Below, piece by piece: positions 45,813 to 59,211 of a stretch of DNA of 64,000 nt; the first letter of the stretch is position 1; each line of letters starts with the position of its first letter. A model generated the notes under the pieces. It was not told the DNA's origin. It ran no database searches and worked only from the letters and a program-made list of their open reading frames with translations. The DNA comes from Tamarix chinensis (lineage: Eukaryota; Streptophyta; Magnoliopsida; Caryophyllales; Tamaricaceae), in assembly GCA_030549775.1 (NCBI GenBank), contig CM060175.1:105331422-105395421 (forward strand), given 5' to 3'. A program made the position numbers and the translations under genes.

Positions 45813-47127
45813 GGTAATCCAGATCACTGTTTGCTCTCATCAGTCCAAGAGTTACGTGCCTTACGTCCACGGGGGCAGGCCACCTATAGCGCGCCCCGTA
45901 TATATATGGCAGCACAAGTACACTCTGTAGGCCTTGTCTTGTCTGTGTTTGATGGGCTAGGGCCCTGACCCGCCTGGACAAATGACACCGCAATTGTCCC
46001 TCTAACTCGGGTCCTTTGTGAGTTCTTGTCTCCATCTCATCTGGATGATAATTTTCTCTGTTGTCGCAGAACATACTACACTGTGCGTGTAGATGAAACG
46101 GGTCACAGGAGGACAAGTAGCCCTCAGGCTCCCTGGGGCCTGGGCCAATACCCAACTCCCCGTCCGTCTGACTGATAGATAAATGACATTATACAGCAAA
46201 CTTTTCTTCTTCTTCTTTTTTTGTATTTTTTTTGCTGTAGGTACCTTTAGGTAACTATATATTTTAAATGATCCTCAATTTATTTACAATTTATAAATAA
46301 AATTTTATAACTATTTCTATATTTTATCATAATTTTGGTAAGGTAGTTTTATATAAATTAATTCAGATAAAAAATTATTAATATATATCATGTAAGATGA
46401 AATTGAGACAACATATTAATTTAATAAAATGTACCTAAACATTAATCGTTGACCCATTCGGCAATCTGCAGGCCACGTTTATAAAAAATTAACATACCAT
46501 TGTCTCATTTCTTTTCAGCAGGTTATTATCGACATAAACAATAAATTATTAAAATAAAAAATGCAGTGAGACTCACATTCGTCTTTTCCAATTTCTCATT
46601 TCATTTGCTTATGAATTTTTACCAAAGAGTTGGATTATTTTAGCAGCATTCGATCGATGGCTTTATTAGCAAACAGTCTTGAAGGTTCTCTCCGTTTTCC
46701 TCCCCCACCTTTTATTCATTTCTATATAAAACAATTGATTTAATATTTTCTTCTTGTAAAATCTAATTTGATGTGATTATATTTCCAAAAAGAAAAAGAT
46801 AAATTGAATAAAGGGATCGACCAAAAACATAACGTGGCACGTAGTTTGTGTTCTTTAATATCAATCATAAAATTTCTCTCTTTTATTCTACTACCAATGA
46901 TGATGATGATGATGATAATAATAATAATAAGATAAATGTACCTAATTATTATCATTATAATATAATAATACTAATAATAATGATGATGCTGATAATAAAT
47001 TAATAATGACTATAATATGATGATAATTATGAGCATCCTATCATTTCATTTATGTAGGCTTTAAGGTATCTTAATACGAATAAAATGGCGCTTTCAAGAA
47101 ATGTCTAAGTTCGCATTTTTATTATTA

Positions 47128-47196
<69 letters not shown>

Positions 47197-48175
47197 AAAG
47201 ATGGAGGGGTGGATATTATAAAGAGTGGTTCTCAATCATTCGTTATTGTTGAAATACTCTAATCTTCGCTTCATGATGTAGCTAGTTTGATCGGTCCTGA
47301 CAACGATTTTCAAGTAAGTTGCATGTCGTATTCATAATTTATGATGTCGTACCAAACTCCAACAACAACCGAGAGCAAGGAATAGTTATTAGGTGGTATT
47401 AGATTAGATTACAGGATTTTATTTTAGTGGTACATTACTAATTTACTATAATGTATCTGTTAGGATAACGAAAACATTAATCATTACGGTCCATATTATG
47501 TACAAGCTTTTTTTTTTTTTTTGTAAGTTTTTTCTTTTTTGAATGAGAAATAGACTTTGCTTAACGCTTATAATAACGGTTGGTGATATATATATGTCCG
47601 AAAAATGCCATAAATAAATTTAGCTTTACTTGTTAGATTGAAAACGACAGGTAAATAATATACTATATTTTTTATATTGAAAAAAATTCTGTTATTAAAT
47701 TTTTGTATCAAAAAATTTATTTTATATTTTTATCCTTTCCTTTTTTAATTATATATATATATATATTAAATATTTTTAATTTTTCTAATAAAAAATGTCG
47801 GTATAATTTTGAAATTATTTTTATTATTTTTTTAAAGGTGTATAAAATAAGTTTCTGATACGGTTGCGGAGGTAGTATAATATAATATCACACCACTATT
47901 ATTATACTTTATCATATCGGCAGTCTGCAGACAACTTTGTGCTCAGCGGTTCACGAAGCCAGAGGATGGAGATTGGTCAACCAATTACACTGCTCCCGTA
48001 GCCTAGGCCGGCTTCAACACCCAAAGATTTGAGGACTTCAGAACACGCAACGTGTTCATGAATCATGAGTCATGACCCAGCGGGGTAGGTGGGCTGCATT
48101 GTTATTGTTATTTTTATTTTTATTTTTATTTTTTGGGCCCGAGCGAGAGGTATATAATAAAACAAGAGCGGTTAC
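45813..48175. other. AT-rich intergenic region with microsatellites
   Basis: Contains (GAT)n/(AAT)n tracts at 46896-46990 and the (TA)n at 47133-47193. No gene recognised. Confidence 0.45.
47133..47193. repeat. (TA)30 microsatellite
   Basis: Perfect TA dinucleotide run of about 60 bp. Confidence 0.95.
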
Positions 48176-48508
48176 CTAATTTATAAATTATAACTCGCAT
48201 TTGCCTTTCCCTTTCCCTTTCCACCTCGCCAATTATGGAACTATACTTTCCACTTCATCCTTCTTCGTGCTCAATCCTTCATGATTTTCCTTACGGCCAT
48301 ACATCCTCTCCCTCCCTCCCTTCCTCTTATTGTCTTCAAGGCGCTTATACACGCACCGTCACACAACCTTCTCATTCCTACCAAACCTCTCGTTTGTCCT
48401 CTTCGTTAACCTTCGCTGTCAACAATTAGCTAGTTAGACGCTTCAAGTTTGTTCATCTTCCGGTTCCTCGCAAACACTACGTCAAAATCATTAGCTCTTA
48501 CTTTAGTT

Positions 48509-50540
48509 TACTACCAAATAAGGCGTCTTTAGCCATGACAAGTTAACAGCTCCTTCGTCATCACCGTTTCTTTTTAACGACAAGTTGTCGGAAAAATATC
48601 GTTCATAATATTTTAAAACTAGAAGTTGAAATTGTAATGAGAAAATGATAATTTCCTGTTCAACTTTTATCAGTGCCAGTCCCGATTAAACTATTATCGG
48701 CTAATGTAGTTTAAATTTTAGTTGACCAATTTTAAATTTTATTATTATTTTTTTGAATGTTTAAGTTGTCGTCGATACCCTTTTCTAGTAACGGCATTTT
48801 TTATAAATATTTTTTAAAAAAATTATTTCTTACTTGACTTTCTTCATAATAAAAAAAATAACATTTTACTATGACATGTCACGTCTGATACCCTTTTAGC
48901 AATGTCAATTTATTACTTTTCCAAAAAAAAATTACAAGTAGGCCAAGTTTTCTAAAAAAATTATCGCTACATATCGTCCCTAAAAAGAGTATTAGATATG
49001 ACTTTTGAAATTGTATGCATCTACAAAAATAAAAATACCAATTTTTTTTAATTCCAAAAAATATATAATATCAGATAAAATAATAACATCAAAATACTTA
49101 TAAATAATAATCAGTCAAAGCATTAATACTATAAATATTTATAATAAAAACATATAAATATATACAATGCAAGAGATTATTTGAGTTATATACAAGTAAA
49201 AATGTCCAAAATGAACATTGTTTATAATAAATCATCATCTTCGTCTTTCTGCCGGGGAAGATTGGACAATATCATAAATATTTGCCATCATAGAAAAAAG
49301 GATAGCATCAGTGGACGATGGGGTATCAATTTCTGACGGCGGAGGGCGACTACCAACAAAAGACGAAGAATATTTACCTAGTAATACACACACAACACCC
49401 TTCCTAAATCCCCATCGATGACCAAGAATTTCATCTACTATTTCAGTCTCATCGATCATCAATGGGTCTATAAATTTAGTGGATGGCTCCTCAATCATCC
49501 TAACCTCATCCTCCAATAGTGTTACCCGGGCGTCATCACGTCACCTTACCATCTCATCTTACAAATAGAAAAATATTACATTAAAACAAAAAAATCAGAA
49601 ATATTATTTCATAAAATAAAATATATTATTAGCAATCTTACATAATTTTCCCTTGCATGCTCGGTGATCAATTGGCCAACTCTCTTGTATAGATCCTTAT
49701 AGGTCTTGATTTGCGTTAGCAATTGTTGGATATATTGATCAACTTGTCATTTTTTGTTAAATTCATACATTAATAATGTTAAAGTAGTAGAATTAAATGT
49801 TTACCTTTACCTAGTCGAATGTCTAGTAGTCTACACACTTGTTCCACGTTTCTTGATCAAAGCTATAAAGATTCCGGTTGTTAGCCTTCAATCATGACGC
49901 CTTCATCGTATTCTTCATGTTCTTATATTGATTATGAAATAACCTTCTAAAACTAAGTAGAATCTGATCCCACACATGCAATGCCTCCAGTAATCGAGAT
50001 TAAAATATTGCCACAAAATTAATATATACCATATTAATAGTTTATTAAATAATATAATTCATAAATCCAACAATATACAAATACCTTAAGTCATGAAATA
50101 ATCTTAGAACTTAAATTTTTAGGAACATGATCTCGTGATTTATAAAATGGCGGAATGAGCCCCTCTATTGTATTTCCAACATAGTGAGGCTCATTACACC
50201 CCCACAAGATTATACGTGACATTTTTATTAGCAAAATCTATGTGCAATGGCTCGTTTTCATTAACAGTCCATAAAACGTATAGATCCAAATCCTTCCCTC
50301 TAACTCTCCCCTTCCTTTTTTGCATTGGCTATGCTACAAAAATAAATTTCAAAGTCAATACTAGTATCATTAAATAGTTATTAAAATTCATATATTCAAA
50401 TGGTGAACAAGTTTTTTGTATATATTATCTCCCCATACTCAAATGTAGAAGGAAATCTATAAGGTCGAGGATGGGGGTCACCCTCTCCATCTTCATCGTG
50501 ATATACAATATCTGATGTACTCTAACCGTAAATACACGAT
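48509..50540 (-). mobile_element. CACTA (En/Spm)-like element relic, copy 1
   Basis: The left end TACTACCAAATAAGGCGTCT resembles a CACTA terminus with the first C changed to T. It is followed by CACTA-like subterminal motifs (TTTAGCCATGACA; GACAAGTTGTC). The homologous copy at 53870-53930 lacks this sequence and reads through from CTTTAGTTTA, giving an empty site. A transposase relic lies on the minus strand (49235-50370). The right terminus was not found, so the end given is where the transposase similarity stops. Confidence 0.5.
49235..50370 (-). pseudogene. En/Spm-type plant transposase relic
   Basis: Minus-strand fragments in order: NEASHYVGN-like residues near 50190; RRLFHNQYKNMKNTMKAS and NRNLYSFDQETWNKCVDY (49945-49815); QIKTYKDLYKRVGQLITEHARENY (49720-49640); and an open stretch with EIVDEILGHRWGFRKG (49460-49400). 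This is the layout of the plant transposase family often annotated as Ptta/En/Spm or Transposase_24. The pieces are in different frames, possibly separated by introns, and contain stops. Assignment from motif memory. Confidence 0.6.
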
Positions 50541-51053
50541 GTCAAAGTAGCATGCAATTTCTATTCTAGAGGGACTAGGGAGTGAGTAGAAGGACGGTGA
50601 AAAGATCTCCTATGTCTAGACTAATGATGGGGGAATATGATGTATAACTATAAATAAGAAGAAAATATGCAAACAAAACCTAGCAATAATATGAAAAAAA
50701 GTGAAATCAAATTAGAGACAAGGATAAGGTTTTGAGTCAATCCCTTTAACTCCAATGCGATCAAATATTAACCCCAAATCTCAAATTAAAACGCATAATT
50801 ATGAATGCCAGCCAAACTATGTAGTGTAATACTTTCTCGAGCCACTGCACTCGATTATCTATTAAGACTCATATGTCTCTAATATGAATATAAAAATAAA
50901 CAACACATTATTATATATACGTACTCCCTTTTTTACTTGTAGAGGTTAAACCAACATATCTCGACCTTATGGTTTGATCTCTGGTCATACTAATGGAGCC
51001 CACTCCGACTCGTCTTTCGAATCTTATCAGGTTTCTCTGAATAATAATGGAAA
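50541..51053. other. AT-rich spacer
   Basis: May contain more of the CACTA relic; nothing definite seen. Confidence 0.3.
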
Positions 51054-51399
51054 AGTGATCAATTTCTCTATTATACCAGTTAAAATATTAGCACAACACA
51101 TATGACAATGAATTAGATTACGTAGGGATCAAATTCTAAATACATCCAAATCAAAGGATTTTCCTTCACCTTGGCGTAAATCAATTAGTTAATCATAGCT
51201 TTTATTAAGATCAAAATCTTAAATAGTGATCAATTTCTCTATTATGCCAGTTAAACTATTAGTACAACACATATGACAATGAATTAGATTACGTAGGGAT
51301 CAGATTCTAAATACATCCAAATCAAAGGATTTTCCTTCACCTTGGCGTAAATCAATTAGTTAATCATAGCTTTTATTAAGATCAAAATCTTAAATAGTA
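51054..51399. repeat. Tandem duplication, 171-bp unit
   Basis: 51054-51224 and 51225-51399 are head-to-tail copies starting AGTGATCAATTTC and ending CAAAATCTTAAATAG. They differ at only a handful of positions, so the duplication is recent. No coding content. Confidence 0.92.
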
Positions 51400-51700
51400 G
51401 ATAATTGCCTCAGTTGGAAACACAAATAAAATACAAATACAGAATACAATACCCTCTTTTTTTAAAATGAGAAAATCACTATTTAATCCATTTGACCGAG
51501 AATAAGAAATTGAAATCAAGATATGGGAGCTTATGGATGAATTGGGGATAGGATTGGATTGCACAATGCCAAGCAAAGAACCCTATATCTCATTTTTGTA
51601 CTTCCAACATCGTCGTTCTTTGTGCCCCATCCGTTCTTTTATTCAATTGAGCAAAAAATAATCTTATAAGTGTGTAACCGCTCATCAATATGAGGACCCT

Positions 51701-53930
51701 ATATCGACGGGAACTAAAGGACCTCTCACCATGTATCAACGCAAACCCCCTGTGTCATGCAACACGGTCCATGTCGGCTGCTTCAACTTTGACCATGTTT
51801 TGTATTTCGACTATAACTTTTTTTGAATTTAGATTGAGCAAATTTTATAAATTATAACTCACATTTTTCTTTTGACTTTCCCTTTCCACCTCGCTAATTA
51901 TGGAACTATACTTTCAATTTGATCCTTCTTCAACCTCAATCCTTTCTTATTTTTCTTAGAGAAATGCTACGGCTATTCATCCTCTCCATCCCTTCCTCTT
52001 CCTCCATCACTCAACCTTCCTCTTCTTGTCTTCAAGGCGCTTATGTACCGTCACACAACCTTCTCATTCCAACCAAACTTCTCTATTGTCCTCTTCGTTA
52101 ACCTTCGCTGTCAACAATTAGCTAGTTAGACGCTTCAAGTTTGTTCATCTTCCGGTGCCTCGCAAACACTACATCAAAATCATTAGCTCTTACTTTAGTT
52201 TACTACCAAATAAGGCGTCTTTAGCCATGACAAGTTAACAGCTCCTTCGTCATCACCGTTACTTTTTAACGACAAGTTGTCATAAAAATATCGTTCATAA
52301 TATTTTAAAACTAGAAGTTGAAATTGTAATGAGAAAATGATAATTTCCTGTTCAACTTTTATCAATGTTCTCCGATTAAACTATTATCGGCTAATGTAGT
52401 TTAAATTTTAGTTGACCAATTTTAAATTTTATTATTATTTTTTGAATGTTTAAGTTGTCGTTGATACCCTTTTCTAGTAACGGCATTTTTTATAAAAATT
52501 TTTAAAAAAAATTATTTCTTACTTGACTTTCTTTATAATAAAAAAAAATAACATTTTACTATGACATGTCACGTCTATACCCTTGTAGCAATGTCAATTT
52601 ATTACTTTTCCAAAAAAAAATTACAAGTAGGCCAAATTTTCTAAAAAAATTATCGCTACATATCGTCCCTAAAAAGAGTATTATATATGACTTTTGAAAT
52701 TGTATGCATCTACAAAAATAAAAATACCAATTTTTTTTAATTCCAAAAAATATGTAATATCAGATACAATAATAACATCAAAATACTTATAAATAATTAG
52801 CAGTCGCGACATTGATACTATAAATACTTATAATAAAAACAAATAAATATATATAATGCAAGAGATTATTTGAATTATATACAAGTAAAAATGTCCAAAA
52901 TGAAAATTGTTTATAATAAATCATCACCTTTGTCTTTCTACTGGGGGAGATTATGAGAATACTAAATATAGTGCTCTAGATTATCATATAAATGTTGAAC
53001 CTGGTGTTGGAGCTAACAGCTAACTATCACGAGGGTGAATCTAAACTGATGGCTAAGGGGCAGATGCTAATCCTTATATCTATGTCACTATCATTCATAA
53101 TTCATCGGTATGTGTTTGCTGAGATTAGACAATATCATAAATATTTGCCATCATAGAAAAAAAGGATAGCATCAACAGACGATGGGATATCAATTTCTAA
53201 TGGTGGAGGGTGACTACCAACAGAAGACAAAGAATATTTACCTAGTAATATACACCCAATACCCTTCCTAAATCCCCGTCAATGACCAAGAATCTCATCT
53301 ACTATTTCAGTTTCATCGATCATCAATGGGTCTATAAATTCAGAGGATGACCCATCGATCATCCTAACCTCATCCTCCAGTAGTGTTCCTCGAGCGTCAT
53401 CACGTAACCTTACCATGTATCAACGGGAACTAAAGGACTTCTCACCATGTATCAACGCAAACCCCCTGTGTCATGCAACACGGTCCATGTCGGCTGCTTC
53501 AACTTTGACTATGTTTTGTATTTCGACTATAACTTTTTTTGAATTTAGATTGAGCAAATTTTATAAATTATAACTCACATTTTTCTTTTGACTTTCCCTT
53601 TCCACCTCGCTAATTATGGAACTATACTTTCAATTTGATCCTTCTTCAGCCTCAATCCTTTCTTATTTTGCTTAGAGAAATGCTACGGCTATACATCCTC
53701 TCCATCCCTTCCTCTTCCTCCATCACTCAACCTTCCTCTTCTTGTCTTCAAGGCGCTTATGTACCGTCACACAACCTTCTCATTCCAACCAAACTTCTCT
53801 ATTGTCCTCTTCATTAACCCTCCCCGTTAACAAATTTCTCCCTAGGTGCTTCAAGTTTGTTCATCCTCCAATTCCTTGTAAACATACATCAATTATTAGC
53901 TTATATATACTTTAGTTTATCTTATTTTCT
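51701..53930. repeat. Tandem duplication of a host segment plus CACTA end
   Basis: A segment starting CGACGGGAACTAAAGG (51704) recurs at 53418 as CAACGGGAACTAAAGG, a period of about 1.7 kb. The first unit contains the host-like segment (51701-52200) and a CACTA left part (52201-53414, homologous to 48509-49560). The second unit contains only the host-like segment (53416-53930) and continues uninterrupted at the CACTA insertion point. A third, more diverged copy of the host-like segment precedes CACTA copy 1 (48176-48508). Relative to the 52201 copy, the 48509 copy lacks about 160 bp near 49255. Confidence 0.8.
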
Positions 53931-56900
53931 TTTCTTTTTCCTTTTGTAAAGATCATTTTCTTAGGAATTTCAGTGTCTATAGTCAAATTCTTTGGGTTTA
54001 TAGGAACAAACAACGCAAGAAATGTTCGTACCACTCATGATAAATATCATGTATGTTGATATTTTAAAATATGTGATAATTATTAACAATATTTTTGCAT
54101 TTCCTTTTTTTTAAAATGGATTTTATAAGTTGACAAAATAATCAAATTAATAAATATATAATATCCAAATGGTGCTTATAAGATATGTAAATAAATAAAA
54201 ATACATGATGGTTATGGACCGAGACATTTATTACTTATGCCATAGGTATATTTTGTGCCGAATATTATATAAAATTTTATTATTTACTTATAAATAACAA
54301 AAATAAATATAATTATAAATATTTTTAAAAGAAAGAAAATAGTTCGGTAATGAATATTGTGCGGACAATCTAATCAAATGAAGCCTTAGTCATGGCATAA
54401 ATCAATTAATAATTACAATAAAAAGTAAAATAAACATACGAAGTGATATTATTATTTATCCGCATTACTAAAAATATTAAAGGATGTCGTTAAACAAATG
54501 GATTTAAGGCCTGACACCTTCGTCTTATTTTTAATAATTTAATATTATATAAAATTATCAATGATATTATTATTATTATTAAAATTATTATTTTATTATT
54601 ATTATTGTCATAAGCTTCTTCAAGAACCATTTAAATCAATTAGTATAGTAACTCTCACAAATGTCAAATGATCTAATTATACTTTCTCTCTTTTTTTTGT
54701 ACATAAAGTAAAATTTTCTTATGAATATTATTATTTTTATCATGATTGTGATAAGTATAATTAATTTTATAATTTTTATTATTAAACTTTTATTGATATA
54801 ATTTAATAAATTTCTAAAATAAGCTGAGTAGGACGTGGCGTTGGATCATCCACGTGAGCACAACGATCCTCAGTAAATTTATTGAGCTTTTAATCCGCGT
54901 AAAAAAGAAAGAAAAAAAAAAAGCTACAAGTCAACAACAATTAAAAAGGGTCCTAAACAAAACTAAGGCATGACCTAGAAAATTGCCCCTGTTCAAGGGA
55001 GGAGGGGGGGCATGAAAAGAAAAGTTAAATAACTCTTTTTAATGCATTTTAATATTAGATGGCTGTGGTGGAGTATAAATTTGATGAAATTATTTATTTT
55101 ATTGGTATATTATTGAGTATTATTCGTACAGACATGGCAATGTGCGCAACACAGCCACGCCTCTAATTCATACAGACAAAGCTACGCTAAAATAGAAAGC
55201 AAAGGTTAGCCACATACGGGTGCAAGTTATATATCATGGAATAGGATATATAACCAAACTGTCGTGACTCATCCAAAGGTAAAGGGTGCGTGCTGAATCA
55301 ATTCTGATATAAAGTCGAATAGTAGCCTACTAGCCTTACCTACAAATGGCAGGCTATTAACACAAAGAGTCGTAGATGAATCGAATAGAGAATCCTATTA
55401 TGGGATCTGGCTTGTTCAATAAATGAAAGTAAAACTAATATCGAAGCTTAGAATATTTAATTAAATAAACGAGTTAATCGAATTAAATTTTAAATAAATG
55501 AATTTAAAATGAGCTCATAAGTCTAGAACTTAATCGAACCGAATTCATGTAATATTATAAATAAGTTAAGTCTACATTATTTATGTTCAAATTTGTTTTA
55601 TCTAATAAATAAGTCTAAAAGTAAAATATAATTCGACTTATTTAACTAAATAAATAAGTGAGAATGAATTTTTAAATGAATTGAGTTTAGGGTGGCTTGC
55701 AAGTAAGATGGCTCATTTACAACTATACTAACATGCATCTGTCTAGACAAATTGTCAAGAGGGAGGAAATAATTAAATACCTATTGGATCTTTTTACATT
55801 ATGTTTGAATCTTCGTTATAGGTTGTTTAATATGGGATGAATATCAGCTAATTCACCCCTATTCGCCATGTTCGGTGAAAAAAAATAAAAAGTTCCCTAA
55901 AGTTAGTGATGGTTAAATTTTTCTCTTTCATTCATCTCAATTTTCTTGATTTTATTTAACTCTACTTTGAGAGGTAATCGAGGTAGATGGGAATAAATAA
56001 AATGCCTAATTAGAAAAATATATCATCACCCTAATATGTATTGTGGAAGGGACTTCTTTATTTAATAAAAGATATATGTGTTATTTGTTTTTATTTATTT
56101 TTAACTTTTATTTACTGCAATCCAAATGAAATTAAAACAACAATCATCCCGCTTCATTCATATTAGATTAATATCATCCGAGTAATATTTTAAAATATTT
56201 ATCATAATTTATCTTTATTTCGTTCACCTAAATCTGTCTTTAAATATTATATTCATTTTAATTCACTTTGATCAAAATGAACATTTAAAAATGATGTCTA
56301 GTACAATCATTTTCTTATATATTTTTTAATTTAAATAGGAATTTGGGCATATAGAATCGATTATCTTTTGATTCCCATAAAATTTAAATAAGGAGACAAT
56401 GACTATTTTTGGATTAAAAAATAATCTAAAATGATTACAATAGAAGATTTCTTTATTCAAGCCTTATTTTTTAGAGGAACTAGGATGTTATTTAAGTTAA
56501 TAAAAAGAAAAATCTTAAAATTATATCTATTAAGGATGACTGAGAAATAAAAAAAAAAGATATTTTTTTAAAAAAATTTAAGATTATCTATAAAAATAAA
56601 TATAAATTATTATATAAATAGCGTACTATGAAATTGTTATAATATTAATAGAAAAAGAAATCAAATATAGGACATCTAATAATATTAAAAAAAAACATTA
56701 GTCTTTATCGTTAGATCAAACCTAATTAAATATAAAAAAGATATTGATGAGTAAGGAAATTCTTCTTTGTCACTGCTTAAAGAAACGAGGGTTTTAAAAT
56801 GGTCCTCGGGGATTAAATGCTTCTTTGTATCTTTGTGAATGATGTTGTTGCTACAACACGTTTAGCACAAGTCGATTGCTTGCGTCCGGGGAGAGGGGGA

Positions 56901-57265
56901 GAAATTCACCCTTTTTTCTTTTCCTTAGCATGACGACATGGATTGGAGTAAAAGCTTGCTTAAGAATGGAATAAACCAGGGCAATTAATGCAACATAATA
57001 AAGCAAGCGGCAGAGGAATTGAAACATCAACTACTTTAGTACCTTTATAACCAGCTAGGTGAAATACAGAACTTTCACTGTATTTATAATATGATCCGCT
57101 GAGTGAGCTACGTGGAGCGGTGCTCGAGCTTCTCCATGAAAATGGCAAGGGAAATAATCATGATGCCCCATTTCGACATTTGACAAGATACAAACAGGAG
57201 TAGAGTAGGATACCACAGGAAATAGGCATGAGATGCTTGCTTGTCAGGAGAAAGACGCAAGATTC
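53931..57265. other. AT-rich intergenic region
   Basis: No gene or transposon terminus recognised. A low-repeat segment at 56760-57400 contains short frames on the minus strand (56960-57148 and a 23-codon frame at 57107-57178) without nameable similarity. Confidence 0.4.
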
Positions 57266-57292
57266 CTCTCTCTCTCTCTCTCTCTCTCTCTC
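57266..57292. repeat. (CT)n microsatellite
   Basis: About 13 CT repeats. Confidence 0.95.
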
Positions 57293-57597
57293 AAAATCAC
57301 TCACAATTTTTTATCAGGTCATTTGATCTTCTTTCCACTTTGTTTCTTTGTATCAGTCAAGCTAGCTTAGCTTGCAAAAGTAATGTCTGTTGCCTGGTGC
57401 AGTCGGCAGTGATTTAGCTTTATATATGTTCGTAAATTCTCAACAATTACGTTCTCTTCCTAAACTTAATTAAAATAATTAAATAATTATATAAAATTTG
57501 AACAAATATTTTACTCATCAATAAGTTTCGGGTAGTCGAACTTAAATAGAAGCCATGTTCTCTTCCTAAACGAAGAATTTATATACTATACGTTGTT

Positions 57598-58080
57598 AAG
57601 GATGGTAATTTTTTCAGCGGATTTGAAATCCGTCAGAAATTTTTTGTTCAGATTCGGGTTTGGAGAGAAAATTTGGAAATTAAATTCGAGTTCGGAGATT
57701 CTTAACGGAAATTTTTCGGGGACGGGGCGGGGATGGGTTTAGGGTCCCCATTCCCGAACCCGCCCCGAATAATTTTTTTATATATTTTTATATAATTATA
57801 TATATGTAATGTATAAATAATTTTTTTTATAAAATATAAATTAAACGTAAGGGTCGGGAATAGGTTCGAGGATCAGGTATAGAGTCGCATTTCGGGGATC
57901 GGGTCGGATTTTGAGGTTGGAAAATAAATCGGGAATGAGAAATAGATCGGAGATCGAGTCGGAAAATCCCCGATAAAAAAAATCGGGGGTCAAGTCTAGT
58001 TTGGGGATTATTTTCCTTATCAGGTTCAGAGATGGAGATGAAATCCCCAACCTCGATCCGCCCCGTTGTCATTCCTATAC
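57598..58080. repeat. GGGGATCGGG-rich MITE-like repeat
   Basis: Begins AAGGATGGTAATTTTTTC and ends CGTTGTCATTCCTATAC, imperfectly inverted ends. The body carries G-rich CGGGGACGGGGCGGGG and its complement CCCGCCCCG. Plant genomes contain short repeats of this general type. A related, more diverged copy seems to start at 58118 (TATAGGAATGACAAC). Class not determined. Confidence 0.4.
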
Positions 58081-58726
58081 ATTCTCGTAATTTACTGCTC
58101 CAGATGTATAGGGATGATGTATAGGAATGACAACTTTATAGATACGGAGTTCGGTTAGAAATTTTTTATTTTAATGTAAGTTAAGATTTAGTGATATTTT
58201 AAACACGGAATAGAAAAAGGGTTAGATCCTCGTATCTCTGAACCTACTCCAAAATTTTTTATATTATTATATACATATTCTATGTATAATATAAAAAAAT
58301 AAGATCGAATATCGAATATAGATCGAACTTCAAATATTAAATCGAATTTTAATATCAGAAAATGATAAATAAATAAAATGAGGAATAGTTTAAAGATTGA
58401 ATTAGATATAAAAATTTGATCCATACAAAATTTATATCAGAAAATTTTCAAATAAAAATCAAAATAAATAAAATTAAAAAATAATTTTATTTGTTAAATT
58501 CATAAATAAAAATAAAATTTCCGTTCTCAATCCATCCATTCCCACCACCACCAATGTAGGACAGAATGGAACGCACCTCCAGTGTGCACACGATACAATA
58601 CTGTTTTGCCCGGCCGAAGAAAACTATCTGCGAAATATAATAGGGGTACCAATTACATTTTATATTGCCTCCGGCATTCGTGTTGATTTTTACCAAAGTT
58701 CAATTATCGGAATTAACATAGACGAA

Positions 58727-59137
58727 TAGTGGTCGGAAGAGGTGGTAGGGAGACTTCGGTGCAAAGGGTGTCTTACCATTCACTTAGCTTAGTGTTCCGT
58801 TAGGAGTTAATATGTGTGTCTAGGACTACTTTATGGAAACGAATGTCCAAAGAATACGCGTCAGAATCATGGGTGGGAAGGGAAGTTGTTATTGGTTGGT
58901 GGACAACTAACTCTTATTAAAGCAGTTTTATACGCTATACTGATATATTATCTATCCATTTTCGACGTGTCTGTAGTTGTAGCTCAACATATTGAGAAGT
59001 TGATGCATGATTTTTTGTGGGGTAATAATGAAAACTCGAGGCGAGAGTTGCACCCGATGAGATGGCATATAGTGGCAACTACAAAATCTGATGGCACTGC
59101 ATGCAAAGTGTTTAATATGGTACTCTTAAGAATATGA
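58727..59137 (+). pseudogene. LINE (non-LTR) reverse transcriptase C-terminal fragment
   Basis: GWEGKLLLVGGQLTLIKAVLYAI, IYYLSIFDVSVVVAQHIEKL, HDFLWGNNENSRRELHPMRW and KSDGTACKVFNM match, segment by segment, the region C-terminal to the catalytic domain of plant L1-type RT. Remnants of the upstream RLRCKG...LGLLYGNE segment are frameshifted. Only about 410 bp remains, without poly-A tail or target duplication visible. Confidence 0.75.
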
Positions 59138-59211
59138 CGATGGTGATAATATATTGGGAAACCGCTTTTCCCTACTATCCAAATGAAATTGTTAGAGTTT
59201 TCATCTACCGT

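Noticed and set aside
45679..46155. 158-codon open frame on the minus strand
   Set aside because: It overlaps the tRNA-Ala gene antisense and has no recognisable domain.
56960..57178. Small minus-strand frames, one with a hydrophobic 23-residue peptide starting MSKWGIMIISLAIF
   Set aside because: Too short, no conserved family recognised, no regulatory context; left as intergenic.
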